Positions 44,866 through 53,881 of a stretch of 64,000 nt of DNA are shown piece by piece (positions within the stretch are counted from its first letter, which is position 1; the number at the start of each line of letters is the position of its first letter). The stretch covers positions 124,001 through 188,000 of the forward strand of contig CAVSIX010000014.1 of NCBI GenBank assembly GCA_963728195.1, in the 5' to 3' direction. The DNA is from Sva-07 sp963728195 (GTDB lineage: Bacteria; Actinomycetota; Acidimicrobiia; Acidimicrobiales; Ilumatobacteraceae). The position numbers were made by a program, and so were the translations under genes. Below the pieces are notes generated by a model. It worked only from the letters and a program-made list of their open reading frames with translations. It made no database searches and had not been told where the DNA came from.

Positions 44866-46245
44866 TCAGTGGCGGGTGAGTCGTTCGACGAGCGACTCGA
44901 CGGCCGCCAGATCGTTGGCGACCGAGTTCGTGCGCTCGGGCCGTTCGAACAGGTCGGCGAGGTGGTCGGGCAACGACGGGCGACGGCCGATCGCACGCTC
45001 GACGGCGTCGGGGAACTTGGCCGGGTGGGCGGTGCCCAACGTGATCACGGGGTGGTCGTCGACATCGAGCCCGGTGAGCATCGCCGCGGCGGCCGTCCCC
45101 GTGGCGGTGTGCGGGTCGAGCACCATCCCGGTGAGGCGATGGACCCGCGCGATCTCGCCAAGCGTCGCCTCGTCGTCGAAAGCGGCCGCACGGAATCGGC
45201 CGGTGATGTACTCCGCACGCTGATCGGCCTCGATGTCGAGGCGGCCGGTCGCACGGAAGCGGCCGAGCTGCTCGGCGGTCATCCCGCCATCGCGTGAGTT
45301 CATCTCGAACAGCAGGCGCTCGAAGTTCGACGAGACCTGGATGTCCATCGACGGGCTCAGCGTCGGCACGACGTCGCGGGCACTCATGTCGCCGTCGTTG
45401 ATGAACCGGGTCAGGATGTCGTTGGAGTTCGACGACACGATGAAATCCCGGATCGTCGCTCCCATCTCCCGGGCGATCCAGCCCGACAGCACGTTGCCGA
45501 AGTTGCCGGTCGGCACACTGAACGTGACCGGTTCGGCGAACGTCTCCGCCGCCGTGACGTAGTAGACGGTCTGAGCCATCACCCGCGCCCAGTTGATCGA
45601 GTTCACCGCCGACAACCGGTTGCGCTCGCGGAACGGCGCATCGTTGAACATCGCCTTGACGAGGTCTTGACAATCGTCGAAGGTCCCCTCGACGGCGACC
45701 GTGTGGACGTTGGGCTGGTCGACCGTGGTCATCTGGCGGCGCTGCACCTCGCTCGTGCGACCGAGCGGGTAGAGGATGACGATGTCGATGTGTTCGCATC
45801 CGGCGACGCCGTCGATCGCTGCCGAGCCGGTGTCGCCGCTGGTCGCCCCCACGATCGTGACGCGCTGGCCGCGTTCGCCGAGCACGTGGTCGAACATCCG
45901 CCCGACGAGCTGCAGCGCGACGTCCTTGAACGCGAGCGTCGGCCCGTGGAACAACTCCTGGATCCACTGGCGATGGTCGACCTGGACCAGCGGGACGACG
46001 GCCGGATGGCGGAAGGCGCCGTACGCCTCGACGCACAGTCGCGTCAGGGTGAGCTCGTCGATGTCGGGCTCGACGAACGGCAGCATCACCTCCACGGCGC
46101 GTTCTGCGTAGGTGTGCGCACTCGACGGGGCGAGCGTCGGCCAACGCTCGGGGACGTACAACCCCCCGTCGCTCGCCAGACCGGCGAGCAGGACGTCCGC
46201 GAAGCCGAGATCTGGTGCAGCGCCGCGCGTGGAGACGTAGCGCAC
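44866..46245 (-). CDS. thrC: threonine synthase
   Basis: A 459-residue PLP enzyme that converts O-phosphohomoserine to threonine. The N-terminal segment MRYVSTRGAAPDLGF is typical, and the PLP Lys is in GPTLAFKDVALQLVG. The SAAIDGVAGC and EPVTFSVPTGNFGNVLSGW stretches hold other cofactor contacts. The start is GTG 46245, two bases after the hom stop, so the two genes form an operon. The homoserine kinase gene thrB that follows in mycobacteria is missing here; the next gene is rho. Confidence 0.93.
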   Translation of the reverse strand: MRYVSTRGAAPDLGFADVLLAGLASDGGLYVPERWPTLAPSSAHTYAERAVEVMLPFVEPDIDELTLTRLCVEAYGAFRHPAVVPLVQVDHRQWIQELFHGPTLAFKDVALQLVGRMFDHVLGERGQRVTIVGATSGDTGSAAIDGVAGCEHIDIVILYPLGRTSEVQRRQMTTVDQPNVHTVAVEGTFDDCQDLVKAMFNDAPFRERNRLSAVNSINWARVMAQTVYYVTAAETFAEPVTFSVPTGNFGNVLSGWIAREMGATIRDFIVSSNSNDILTRFINDGDMSARDVVPTLSPSMDIQVSSNFERLLFEMNSRDGGMTAEQLGRFRATGRLDIEADQRAEYITGRFRAAAFDDEATLGEIARVHRLTGMVLDPHTATGTAAAAMLTGLDVDDHPVITLGTAHPAKFPDAVERAIGRRPSLPDHLADLFERPERTNSVANDLAAVESLVERLTRH

Positions 46246-46247
46246 GG

Positions 46248-47558
46248 TCAGGCGCCGATCACTCGCAGCAGGCCGCCGACGTTGCGGACGTCGTCGAGCT
46301 CGCGCAGTGCGCGCACCGTGGCCTGCACGTCGGACTCGCGGGCCGAGTGGGTGATGAACACCAGACGGGCGTCGGGACCGTTGCCCTCCTGTTCGGCGAC
46401 ACGGATGCTGACGCCGTGCGATGCGAACACCCCGGTGACCGCGTGCAGCACGCCGGGCTTGTCGGCGACGTCGAGGCCGAGGAGGTACTCCGCCGACGTC
46501 TCGTCGATCGCTCGCACCGTGGCACGCTCGAGCGTTCCGAGCGAGCCGTGCGTGCCGTTGCGCAGGTTGATCGCAGCATCGACGACGTCGCCGAACACCG
46601 CGCTGGCCGTCGGCGCACCGCCGGCTCCGCGTCCGTAGAACATCAGCGAGTCGACGAACCGCCCTTCGACGAACACCGCATTGAAGCTGTCGCGCACCGA
46701 GGCGAGCGGGTGGTGGACGGGCACCATCGCCGGGTGCACCCTGACGCTGATGTCGCCGCTCGCTTCGTCACGTTCGACGATTCCGAGGAGCTTGACGACG
46801 TAGCCGAGTCGATGGGCGATCGCGATCTCGGCACCGGTGATCCGGCTGATGCCCTCGTGATAGACGTCGCCGGCCACCACCTTCGCACCGAAGGCGACCG
46901 TGGCGATGATCGCCGCCTTGGCCCCTGCGTCGAAGCCCTCGACGTCGGCGGTCGGATCGCGCTCTGCGAAACCGAGGCGCTGTGCTTCGGCCAATGCCGT
47001 GGCGTAGTCGGCTACTCCCCCACCGGCGACCGCATCGGTCATCTTGGTGAGGATGAAGTTCGTCGTGCCGTTGATGATCCCGAGCACTCTGCTGATCGGT
47101 TCGCCGTGGAGGCTCTCGCGCAGCGCTCGCATGATCGGGATGCCACCGGCGACCGCCGCCTCGAACAGCAGGTCGCGACCAGCGGCGTCGGCCGCTGCAT
47201 AGAGCTCGGCGCCGACGTTGGCGAGCAGTTCCTTGTTGGCGGTGACCACCGGTTTGCCGGCAGCGAGCGCTTCCAGGATCAGCTCGCGGGCCGGCTCGAT
47301 CCCGCCGATCGCTTCGACGACGAGATCGATGTCGTCATCGTTGACCACGCTGTGGGCATCGCGGGTGAGCACGCCGTCGGCCAGCTCGACGTCGCGCGGT
47401 GCCGACAGGTTGCGCACCGCCACCCTGGTCACGTCGAGCCGCAGGCCGGTGCGTCGCTCGACGGTCGCCCGCTGAGCCTCGACGAGCTGTACGAATGCGG
47501 CGCCGACGTTGCCGCACCCGAGTACGCCGATCCTGATCGTTCGCCCGTTGCTCGTCAC
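46248..47558 (-). CDS. hom: homoserine dehydrogenase
   Basis: A 436-residue enzyme reducing aspartate semialdehyde to homoserine. The NAD(P) motif GVLGCGNVGAAF is close to the N-terminus, VVTANKELLANVG and GIINGTTNFILTKM are catalytic-domain elements, and the last ~80 residues form an ACT domain (KPGVLHAVTGVFASHGVSIRV) that usually mediates feedback inhibition by threonine. The GTG at 47558 is chosen; a longer open frame would overlap the divergent hydrolase gene. It is translationally linked to thrC. Confidence 0.93.
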   Translation of the reverse strand: MTSNGRTIRIGVLGCGNVGAAFVQLVEAQRATVERRTGLRLDVTRVAVRNLSAPRDVELADGVLTRDAHSVVNDDDIDLVVEAIGGIEPARELILEALAAGKPVVTANKELLANVGAELYAAADAAGRDLLFEAAVAGGIPIMRALRESLHGEPISRVLGIINGTTNFILTKMTDAVAGGGVADYATALAEAQRLGFAERDPTADVEGFDAGAKAAIIATVAFGAKVVAGDVYHEGISRITGAEIAIAHRLGYVVKLLGIVERDEASGDISVRVHPAMVPVHHPLASVRDSFNAVFVEGRFVDSLMFYGRGAGGAPTASAVFGDVVDAAINLRNGTHGSLGTLERATVRAIDETSAEYLLGLDVADKPGVLHAVTGVFASHGVSIRVAEQEGNGPDARLVFITHSARESDVQATVRALRELDDVRNVGGLLRVIGA

Positions 47559-47595
47559 GGACTGGGAGGCTAGGGGATCGGGTACCGTCCGGCCC

Positions 47596-48909
47596 ATGAC
47601 CGTTTCCGGGCGCCGCAGCGCGACGACCGCACTTCGAGTTCCGTCGATCGGTCCGGCGCTGGTCGGTGCGCTGACGATCGCCTCGGCGCTGGCCGCGTGC
47701 TCGACGTCGGACAGCGGCCAATCGAGTGCATCCTCAGTTGCGGTGGCGTCGACGAGCGACCCGGGCGCCGCCCTGACCGCGACAACCGATGCCACTGTTC
47801 CGGCGAGCACTGCGACAACTGCGACCATCGCGACGACGGTTCCCGGTACGACGGCGACGACGGAGGCCAGGCCCGAGCGCAGCTACGACTTCTCGGCGGT
47901 CGACCCGATCGTGCAGGAGTTCGTCGACGACCGTGGGCTGGACGGCGCCGGGCTCGTCGTCGTCGATCGCGATGACGGCATCGTGCACGAGCAGTACTGG
48001 GGCGAATTCTCGGCCGATCGTGTCTCGCTCGTCGCGTCGGCGAGCAAGATGCTCGTCGCCGGTGTGCTGATGCGCCTCGACGACCAGGGACTCCTCGACG
48101 TCGACGCACCGGTGGTCGACGCCGTCGACTGGGCAGCGGCCAATCCCGACATGACGCCGGCACAACTGCTCTCGAACAGCTCAGGGCTCGTCGGCCTGGG
48201 GCCGAACGTCGGCTACGTGCCCTACATCTGTCAGTTCCTGCCGACGGGCACGCTCGCCGAGTGCGGGTCGCACATCTTCACCACACCCGACGACGACGCC
48301 GACGTGATTCCGCCGGACACCGAGTTCCGGTACGGCGGCGGGCAGTGGCAGGTCGCAGGCGCCGTCGCGCAGGCGGTGTCAGGCCGGTCGTGGGCGGAGC
48401 TCGTCGAGGAGACCTACGTCGAGCCCTGCGGCGTCGACTCGCTGGGATTCGGCAATCACTGGGCCCAGTTCGGCTCTGGCTTCGGCTATCCCGAGGCGTT
48501 TGCCGCCGACCCGTCGACGCTGGCGGAGACGGCCAATCCCAACATCGAGGGCGGTGCGTACATCACACCTCCCGACTACGCCCGACTACTGCTGATGCAC
48601 CTCCGCGACGGCCGATGCGGCGACACGCAGGTCGTGTCTCCGGACGCCGTTGCCGAGATGCAGGCCGACCGGATCGGCGACGTCTACGGCGGGTCGGCCG
48701 ACGGGTCGGGATATGGCTTGGGTTGGTGGATCAACCGCACGACCGGACGCCGCAGTGACCCCGGCGCCTACGGCGCCTATCCGTGGCTCGATCCCGCGAG
48801 CGGGCACGGCGCCTACCTGGTCGTCGAGGCGAACGGTGCCACCGGCACCGCCCTCGCCGAGCAACTGTTCGATCCCGTCGCCGACGCCATCACCGCCAGC
48901 CGCAGCTGA
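47596..48909 (+). CDS. lipoprotein serine hydrolase (beta-lactamase/PBP4-like fold)
   Basis: A 437-residue exported protein with a lipobox ending ALAAC (Cys35), a Thr/Ala-rich linker to about residue 95, then a serine-hydrolase domain of the class C beta-lactamase type. The S-x-x-K motif is S148-A-S-K151. A second motif YGGG (where the family often has Y-x-N) and a downstream GLGWW segment complete the fold. Such proteins may be esterases, D-amino-acid peptidases or carboxypeptidases. It runs opposite to its neighbours, breaking up the hom and lysA genes that are adjacent in mycobacteria, and is followed by palindromic doublet A4. Confidence 0.82.
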   Translation: MTVSGRRSATTALRVPSIGPALVGALTIASALAACSTSDSGQSSASSVAVASTSDPGAALTATTDATVPASTATTATIATTVPGTTATTEARPERSYDFSAVDPIVQEFVDDRGLDGAGLVVVDRDDGIVHEQYWGEFSADRVSLVASASKMLVAGVLMRLDDQGLLDVDAPVVDAVDWAAANPDMTPAQLLSNSSGLVGLGPNVGYVPYICQFLPTGTLAECGSHIFTTPDDDADVIPPDTEFRYGGGQWQVAGAVAQAVSGRSWAELVEETYVEPCGVDSLGFGNHWAQFGSGFGYPEAFAADPSTLAETANPNIEGGAYITPPDYARLLLMHLRDGRCGDTQVVSPDAVAEMQADRIGDVYGGSADGSGYGLGWWINRTTGRRSDPGAYGAYPWLDPASGHGAYLVVEANGATGTALAEQLFDPVADAITASRS

Positions 48910-48942
48910 CGCACCCAGCAGGCTGCTCCCCGCCCGGGATCT

Positions 48943-49044
48943 GTGTGAGCGACAACGTCGACCCCGACGATCTGCGCTCACACAAACGCCGGAACGCAGG
49001 TTTGCGTGAGCGACAACGTCGACCCTGGCGATCCGCGCTCACAC
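48943..49044. repeat. palindromic doublet A4, variant sequence, 61 bp apart
   Basis: Two imperfect palindromes, 48943-48983 and about 49004-49044, with arms (GT)GTGAGCG and CGCTCACAC and a shared interior GACAACGTCGACC. The spacing of equivalent bases is 61 bp, as in doublets A1 to A3, and the TGAGCG...CGCTCA core is related, but the interior differs. It lies between the convergent serine hydrolase and lysA genes. The first copy is a better palindrome than the second. Confidence 0.85.
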
Positions 49045-49147
49045 GAAGTCGAGTGGGTGGTGGCGGCCGACGCCGGCGACGACCGCATCGAATCGCGGCC
49101 GGTCGAGGATCGAGCCCTCTCGGCGCACCGCAAACGGACAGCGGTGG

Positions 49148-50425
49148 TCAGCCGAGGTCGGTGGCGAGGAGGTCGTCGTAGGTCTCCCGACGCACGACCA
49201 GGCGGGCGGTGCCATCGGCGACGAACACGACCGGCGGTCGGGTGATCTTGTTGTAGTTCGACCCCATCGAGTGACCGTAGGCGCCGGTCACCGGCATCGC
49301 CAGCAGATCACCGACGGCGAGGTCCGACGGCACGCGAGCGGCGAACGCCAGCACGTCGCCGGACTCGCAGTGCTTGCCGACGAGGCGGACGGTCAGCTCA
49401 CGGTCGGCGTCGACAGCGCGCGGAAGGAACGATTCGTAGCCCGAGCCGTAGAGAACCGGGCGAGGGTTGTCGCTCATGCCACCGTCGACGGCGACATACG
49501 TGCGCACCCCGGGGATCTCCTTGATCGTTCCGACGGTGTAGACCGTCATCGCCGCTGATGCGACGATCGCGCGCCCCGGCTCGACACTCACGCGCGACCG
49601 CACGCCGAGCGAGTTGCAGGCATCGAGCAGGACAGTGCCCCACTGCGTGATCGTCGGCGCCTCCTCGTGTTCGACGTAGGCCACGCCGAGCCCGCCGCCG
49701 AGGATCAACTCGGGCAGGTCGAGCGGAACTGCGAAGTCGGCCATCACCTCGGCCGCCTTCGCGAACGACGACGCCTCGAACACGTTGGAGCCGATGTGCG
49801 AGTGCAGGCCGACGAGCTCCATCGCCGACGACCGGCGGGCGTGGTCGACGGCACGAAGTGCGTCGCCGTTCGCGAGGTTGAACCCGAACTTCGAGTCGTC
49901 CTGTCCGGTGGCGATGAACTCGTGGGTGTGAGCGTGCACGCCGGGTGTGATCCGCAGCACCACCCGTGGGGTCGGACCGATCCCGGCGGCCGCGAGCACG
50001 TCGAGCCGGTCGAGTTCGTCGAAGGAGTCGACGACGATGTAGCGAACCCCCGCCTCGATTGCTTGCCTCAGTTCGTCGCCGGACTTGTTGTTGCCGTGCA
50101 GTGTGCAGGCACTTGCCGGCACGCCCGCGGCGAGCGCGACGTGCAGTTCGCCACCGGTCGCGACGTCGAGCAGCAGTCCTTCGTCGTAGGCCAGCTTCGC
50201 CATCGCCCGACACAGGAACGCCTTGGTTGCGTAGATCACCCGCTCGGGTCCGAATGCGGCGACCGCCTCTCGACAGCGGGCGCGCAGATGGGCCTCGTCG
50301 TACACGAACAGCGGTGTGCCGAACTCTTCGGCCAACTCCTCGACGGAGACACCGCCGACCTCGAGCCATCCGTCGTGGCCGATCTGCGCGGTGTCCGGCA
50401 ACAACCGACGTGGGATCGCGCTCAT
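49148..50425 (-). CDS. lysA: diaminopimelate decarboxylase
   Basis: A 425-residue fold III PLP enzyme that makes lysine from meso-diaminopimelate. The PLP Lys is in VIYATKAFLCRAM, the HSHIGSN segment contacts cofactor phosphate (usually HIGSQ, so the Asn is a small variation), EPGRAIVA and the catalytic Cys in CESGDVLAF are present. ATG at 50425 has GAGAGG about 13 bases upstream. In mycobacteria it directly follows argS as here; the family C palindrome lies in the gap between them. Confidence 0.94.
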   Translation of the reverse strand: MSAIPRRLLPDTAQIGHDGWLEVGGVSVEELAEEFGTPLFVYDEAHLRARCREAVAAFGPERVIYATKAFLCRAMAKLAYDEGLLLDVATGGELHVALAAGVPASACTLHGNNKSGDELRQAIEAGVRYIVVDSFDELDRLDVLAAAGIGPTPRVVLRITPGVHAHTHEFIATGQDDSKFGFNLANGDALRAVDHARRSSAMELVGLHSHIGSNVFEASSFAKAAEVMADFAVPLDLPELILGGGLGVAYVEHEEAPTITQWGTVLLDACNSLGVRSRVSVEPGRAIVASAAMTVYTVGTIKEIPGVRTYVAVDGGMSDNPRPVLYGSGYESFLPRAVDADRELTVRLVGKHCESGDVLAFAARVPSDLAVGDLLAMPVTGAYGHSMGSNYNKITRPPVVFVADGTARLVVRRETYDDLLATDLG

Positions 50426-50441
50426 CGCCGCCCGTGCCTCT

Positions 50442-50501
50442 CCACCACGTTTGCGTGACGAATCCGGTGAGCCGGTCCACCCGGAATGCAACACGAACGG
50501 G
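50442..50501. repeat. 60-bp complex palindrome, family C copy 2
   Basis: Matches the reverse complement of 10071-10130 along its length. The conserved blocks are ACGTTTGCGTGACG, CCGG(T/C)CCACC and GGAATGCA. Its central palindrome GGTGAGCCGGTCCACC (50466-50481) has two mismatches where copy 1 is perfect. It lies in the gap between argS (stop 50523) and lysA (start 50425), so it would be transcribed if the two genes are an operon. Confidence 0.85.
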
Positions 50502-50522
50502 GAGATGGGCGCACGGGGAGGG

Positions 50523-52253
50523 TCACATCTGCTCCGGGGCGTCGATGCCGAGCAGGCCGAGGGCATGTTGCAACGTGCGAGCGGTCAGATCGGCGAGTGC
50601 GAGCCGGCTCGAGCGCACCGGCTCGTCGGCCTTGAGCACCGGACAGTGCTCGTAGAACGCGGTGAAGTCGGTCGCCAGGTCGTAGACGTACGTGCAGAGC
50701 TTGTGCGGGCTGTAGGTCTCGAGCGTCGTGTCGAGCGCGGAGGGGTAGGCGAGCAGCCGCAGCGCGAGTGCCCGCTCCTGCGGCGTGCCGATCGTGATCG
50801 GCAGAGCTCGCACCGACGAGCGCTCGATGCCGGCGCGCCGGAAGATCGAACAGATCCGGGCGTGGGCGTACTGCAGATACGGCCCGGTGTTGCCATCGAA
50901 GGACACCATCCGGTCGAGATCGAACACGTAGTCCTTCACCCGGTCGGTCGACAGGTCGGCGTACTTGACCGCACCGATGCCGATCATGCGCGCAACGTGC
51001 GAACGCTCGTCGCCGTCGAGGTCGGCGTTCTTCTTGGCGATCGCAGCGTCGGCGCGCTCGATCGCCTCGTCGAGAAGGTCGACGAGCTTGACGGAGTCAC
51101 CCGAGCGGCTGCGCAACATCTTGCGGTCTGCACCGAGCACGTTGCCGAAGCCGACATGGACCGCCTCGACGGGCGGCACCAGCCACCCGGCCATCTCGCA
51201 CACCTTCCAGACCATCTGCAGATGTTGCGCCTGCGGTGCGCCGACGACGTAGATCAGCAGGTCGGCGCCGAGGCGCTCGACACGGTCGATCACGCACGTG
51301 AGGTCGCTGGTCGCGTAGTTGAAGCCACCCGTGCGAGCTCGGATGATCAACGGCAACGGGTCACCGTCGCGGTTCTCGAACCCAGGCGGGAACACGACCT
51401 GCGCGCCGTCGCTCTCCTCGAGAAGACCGACATCGTCGAGACGTTCGACGGTCGCATCCATCAGTGGCTGGTACACGCTCTCGCCGACGAGATCGTCGTC
51501 GGTCAACAGCACGCCGAGCTTCGAGTACACCGCATTGAAGTAGGCGGTCGACATCTCGACGAGCCGCTGCCACAAACGCGTCGTCTCGGCGTCGCCGCGC
51601 TGTAGGAGCACGACGCGGTCTCGCGCCCGTGCCTGGAACTCCTCGGACTCGGCGAACTTGACGTTGGCCTGCTTGTAGAACCCGTCGAGGTCGCCCTGGG
51701 TCAGACCGGCGGCAGCCACGTCCTCGCCGAGATCGAGCAGGTGCTCGATCAGCATGCCGAACGGGCGCCCCCAGTCGCCGATGTGGTTCTCGCGGATCAC
51801 GTGGTGCCCTCGGAACTCGAGCATCCGCACGAGCGAATCGCCGATCACGGTCGAACGCAGGTGACCGACGTGCATCTCCTTGGCGACGTTCGGCGCCGAA
51901 TAGTCGACGACCACGGTCTTCGACACCGGAGCCGGCGGTACACCGAGGCGATCGTCGTCGGCCACCTCGGCGAGCTGCGCGGCGAGGAACTCGGGCGAGA
52001 ACGTCACGTTGACGAAGCCAGGACCGGCGACCTCCAGTTCGCTCGCCACACCCGAGAGCACACCGGAGTCGACGACGGCCTGGGCGATGTCGCGGGGATT
52101 CGACCCCGTGCGCTTGGCGAGCGGCAGTGCGCCGTTGACCTGGGCGTCGGCGCGATCGGAAGGCCGGACCGTGGGATGGGCTGGCTCGCCGCTGTTCAAC
52201 CCGGCGAAGACCGGCTCGAGGAGCGTCGTGATCGTGGCGATGGGGTCCGACAT
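50523..52253 (-). CDS. argS: arginyl-tRNA synthetase
   Basis: A 576-residue class I synthetase that charges tRNA-Arg. The HIGH-type motif is HVGH in SAPNVAKEMHVGHLRS. The KMSKS motif is degenerate as usual in this enzyme (DRKMLRSRSGD). The C-terminal anticodon-binding DALR-type domain ends the protein (YDLATDFTAFYEHCPVL is a signature). The ATG at 52253 begins MSDPIATITTLL; a much longer open frame upstream is spurious, because it overlaps two clear plus-strand genes. Confidence 0.95.
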   Translation of the reverse strand: MSDPIATITTLLEPVFAGLNSGEPAHPTVRPSDRADAQVNGALPLAKRTGSNPRDIAQAVVDSGVLSGVASELEVAGPGFVNVTFSPEFLAAQLAEVADDDRLGVPPAPVSKTVVVDYSAPNVAKEMHVGHLRSTVIGDSLVRMLEFRGHHVIRENHIGDWGRPFGMLIEHLLDLGEDVAAAGLTQGDLDGFYKQANVKFAESEEFQARARDRVVLLQRGDAETTRLWQRLVEMSTAYFNAVYSKLGVLLTDDDLVGESVYQPLMDATVERLDDVGLLEESDGAQVVFPPGFENRDGDPLPLIIRARTGGFNYATSDLTCVIDRVERLGADLLIYVVGAPQAQHLQMVWKVCEMAGWLVPPVEAVHVGFGNVLGADRKMLRSRSGDSVKLVDLLDEAIERADAAIAKKNADLDGDERSHVARMIGIGAVKYADLSTDRVKDYVFDLDRMVSFDGNTGPYLQYAHARICSIFRRAGIERSSVRALPITIGTPQERALALRLLAYPSALDTTLETYSPHKLCTYVYDLATDFTAFYEHCPVLKADEPVRSSRLALADLTARTLQHALGLLGIDAPEQM

Positions 52254-52394
52254 GGTCGCGACAGTCTGCCGGATCGGACGAGCCGACTCACAGGTCGTCG
52301 CCCGACGGACGTTCCACTCCACGTCGCCGTGCTTCGACGGGTACCTTCTCGTTGCGGGCTCGCAACCATCGCCCCGGACGAGAGAGATCGAACG

Positions 52395-52880
52395 ATGCCA
52401 CATCATTCGCTGACCGAGACCGCCCCGGCGTTCGTCGCGATCGCCCACCGGATCGTCTGGGCGACCGTTGCCACCGTCGACACGCACGGTGCGCCGCGCA
52501 CCCGGATCCTCCACCCGATCTGGGAACGGGACGGTGAGCGGCTCACCGGATGGATCGCGACGGGGCCGACGTCGCCGAAAGCGACCGACCTGGCCCACGA
52601 GCCACGCGTGTCGCTGACGTACTGGGACCCGTCGCACGACGTCGCCACCGCTGACTGCGACACTGCCTGGGAGAACGACCTCGAATCCAAGCGCGCCGGC
52701 TGGCGGCGTTTCGTCGACGGGCCGCCACCGGTCGGCTATGACCCACGCATCGTCCCCGGTTGGGACGCTCCCGAGTCCGAGTCGTTCGGGATCCTGCGCC
52801 TCGAACCATTCCATCTGCGCGTCTTCCCCGGCGCGCTCCTGCTGCAGGGCACCGGCACAGTGCTGGACTGGACGACCTGA
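52395..52880 (+). CDS. pyridoxamine 5'-phosphate oxidase-like flavin/F420-binding protein
   Basis: A 161-residue split-barrel protein. VWATVATVDTHGAPRTRILHPIW, then the KATDLAHEPRVSLTYWDPSH stretch, match the FMN/F420-binding fold of this superfamily. The function may be a reductase or a cofactor-binding protein. ATG at 52395 is preceded by GAGAG. It is divergent from argS (~140-bp gap) and 70 bp ahead of the luciferase-like gene, which is also F420-related; they may work together. Confidence 0.75.
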   Translation: MPHHSLTETAPAFVAIAHRIVWATVATVDTHGAPRTRILHPIWERDGERLTGWIATGPTSPKATDLAHEPRVSLTYWDPSHDVATADCDTAWENDLESKRAGWRRFVDGPPPVGYDPRIVPGWDAPESESFGILRLEPFHLRVFPGALLLQGTGTVLDWTT

Positions 52881-52950
52881 ACCGCCCGTCCCCCGGTGCG
52901 CCTCCGGCGGACCGGGTGCCGCATCCCGGCGCCCTTCGTAGGATGCGGAC

Positions 52951-53721
52951 GTGACCCACCTCGACGTGCAGTTCGCGTCGACCCACACCGATTGGCCGAC
53001 GCTGCGAGCGGCGTCGCTCAGGGCGGAGCAGGCCGGATTCGACGCCATCTGGGTCTTCGACCACCTCGCCGGGGTCTCGCTCGGCGGGCACACGAACCTC
53101 GAGTGCTTCACGTGGCTCGGCGCACTCGCCGAAGCGACGTCGTCGGTCGAGCTCGGCGTGATGGTGGCCAACTCCTTCAACCGCCAGCTCGGGACCCTCG
53201 CCGTCGCAGCGGCCTCGGTGAGCCGGATCTCCGGTCGTCGGTTCCTGTTCGGCATCGGAGCGGGCACGTCGCCGAAGAGCGCGTGGGCGGTCGAACAGCA
53301 CGCCGTCGGCGCAGAACTCGCCAGCGACCTCGCCGATCGGCACGCTCGGGTCGAGCAACTGCTCGACCTCACCGACGAGATGTGGCATCCGCAGCGCAGC
53401 GAGCAGTTCGAGACGTTCCCGCTGCCGGCCACGGCGCCACCGCGCATCATCGGTGTCAACAGCGTGGGGTTGAGCGTGCTCGCCGGCCGTCGAGCCGAGG
53501 GGATCAACGTCGCCTGGCACCATCCCCGCCGCGACGAGTTCATCACTGCTGCGCGGACTGCGGCCGGCGGCCGGCCGTTCTCGACGACGGCGTGGACGAG
53601 GTGGTCGTCCGAGCTGCTCGACCCGACCAATGCGGTACGTCGAGAGATGGACGCAGCCGGCGTGGACCGCGTGGTGCTCGTCGTCATCGACGGCGTCGAG
53701 CGCTTCGCCGACCAGCACTGA
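52951..53721 (+). CDS. luciferase-like (LLM) oxidoreductase, probably F420-dependent
   Basis: A 256-residue TIM-barrel protein. The N-terminal DVQFASTHTDWPTLRAASLRAEQAGFDAIWVFDHLAG, and the segments VELGVMVANSFNRQLG and GRRFLFGIGAG, match the LLM family of F420-dependent enzymes in actinobacteria. It is shorter than the usual ~300 residues. GTG at 52951 with an AGGA nine bases before. The substrate cannot be deduced. It follows a flavin/F420 split-barrel gene, which supports the cofactor assignment. Confidence 0.82.
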   Translation: MTHLDVQFASTHTDWPTLRAASLRAEQAGFDAIWVFDHLAGVSLGGHTNLECFTWLGALAEATSSVELGVMVANSFNRQLGTLAVAAASVSRISGRRFLFGIGAGTSPKSAWAVEQHAVGAELASDLADRHARVEQLLDLTDEMWHPQRSEQFETFPLPATAPPRIIGVNSVGLSVLAGRRAEGINVAWHHPRRDEFITAARTAAGGRPFSTTAWTRWSSELLDPTNAVRREMDAAGVDRVVLVVIDGVERFADQH

Positions 53722-53881
53722 GTCGCCGACGCCTGCGCCCATTCGGACGGGGGGCGTGTGGTTTGGGCCGACAGCGCCCGGGTATCGCCGATCGCCGGGA
53801 CGGGCGGTCAGGCAGGGGCGGGCGAACCGGGCGGGCACGTCGAACATCGAGAACGCGACGAACGCGAGGAAGGGAAATCCC

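Noticed and set aside
50523..53687. Extension of argS to a 1054-residue protein
   Set aside because: The extra N-terminal part overlaps two convincing plus-strand genes and lacks any synthetase feature; MSDPIATITTLL at 52253 is the natural start.
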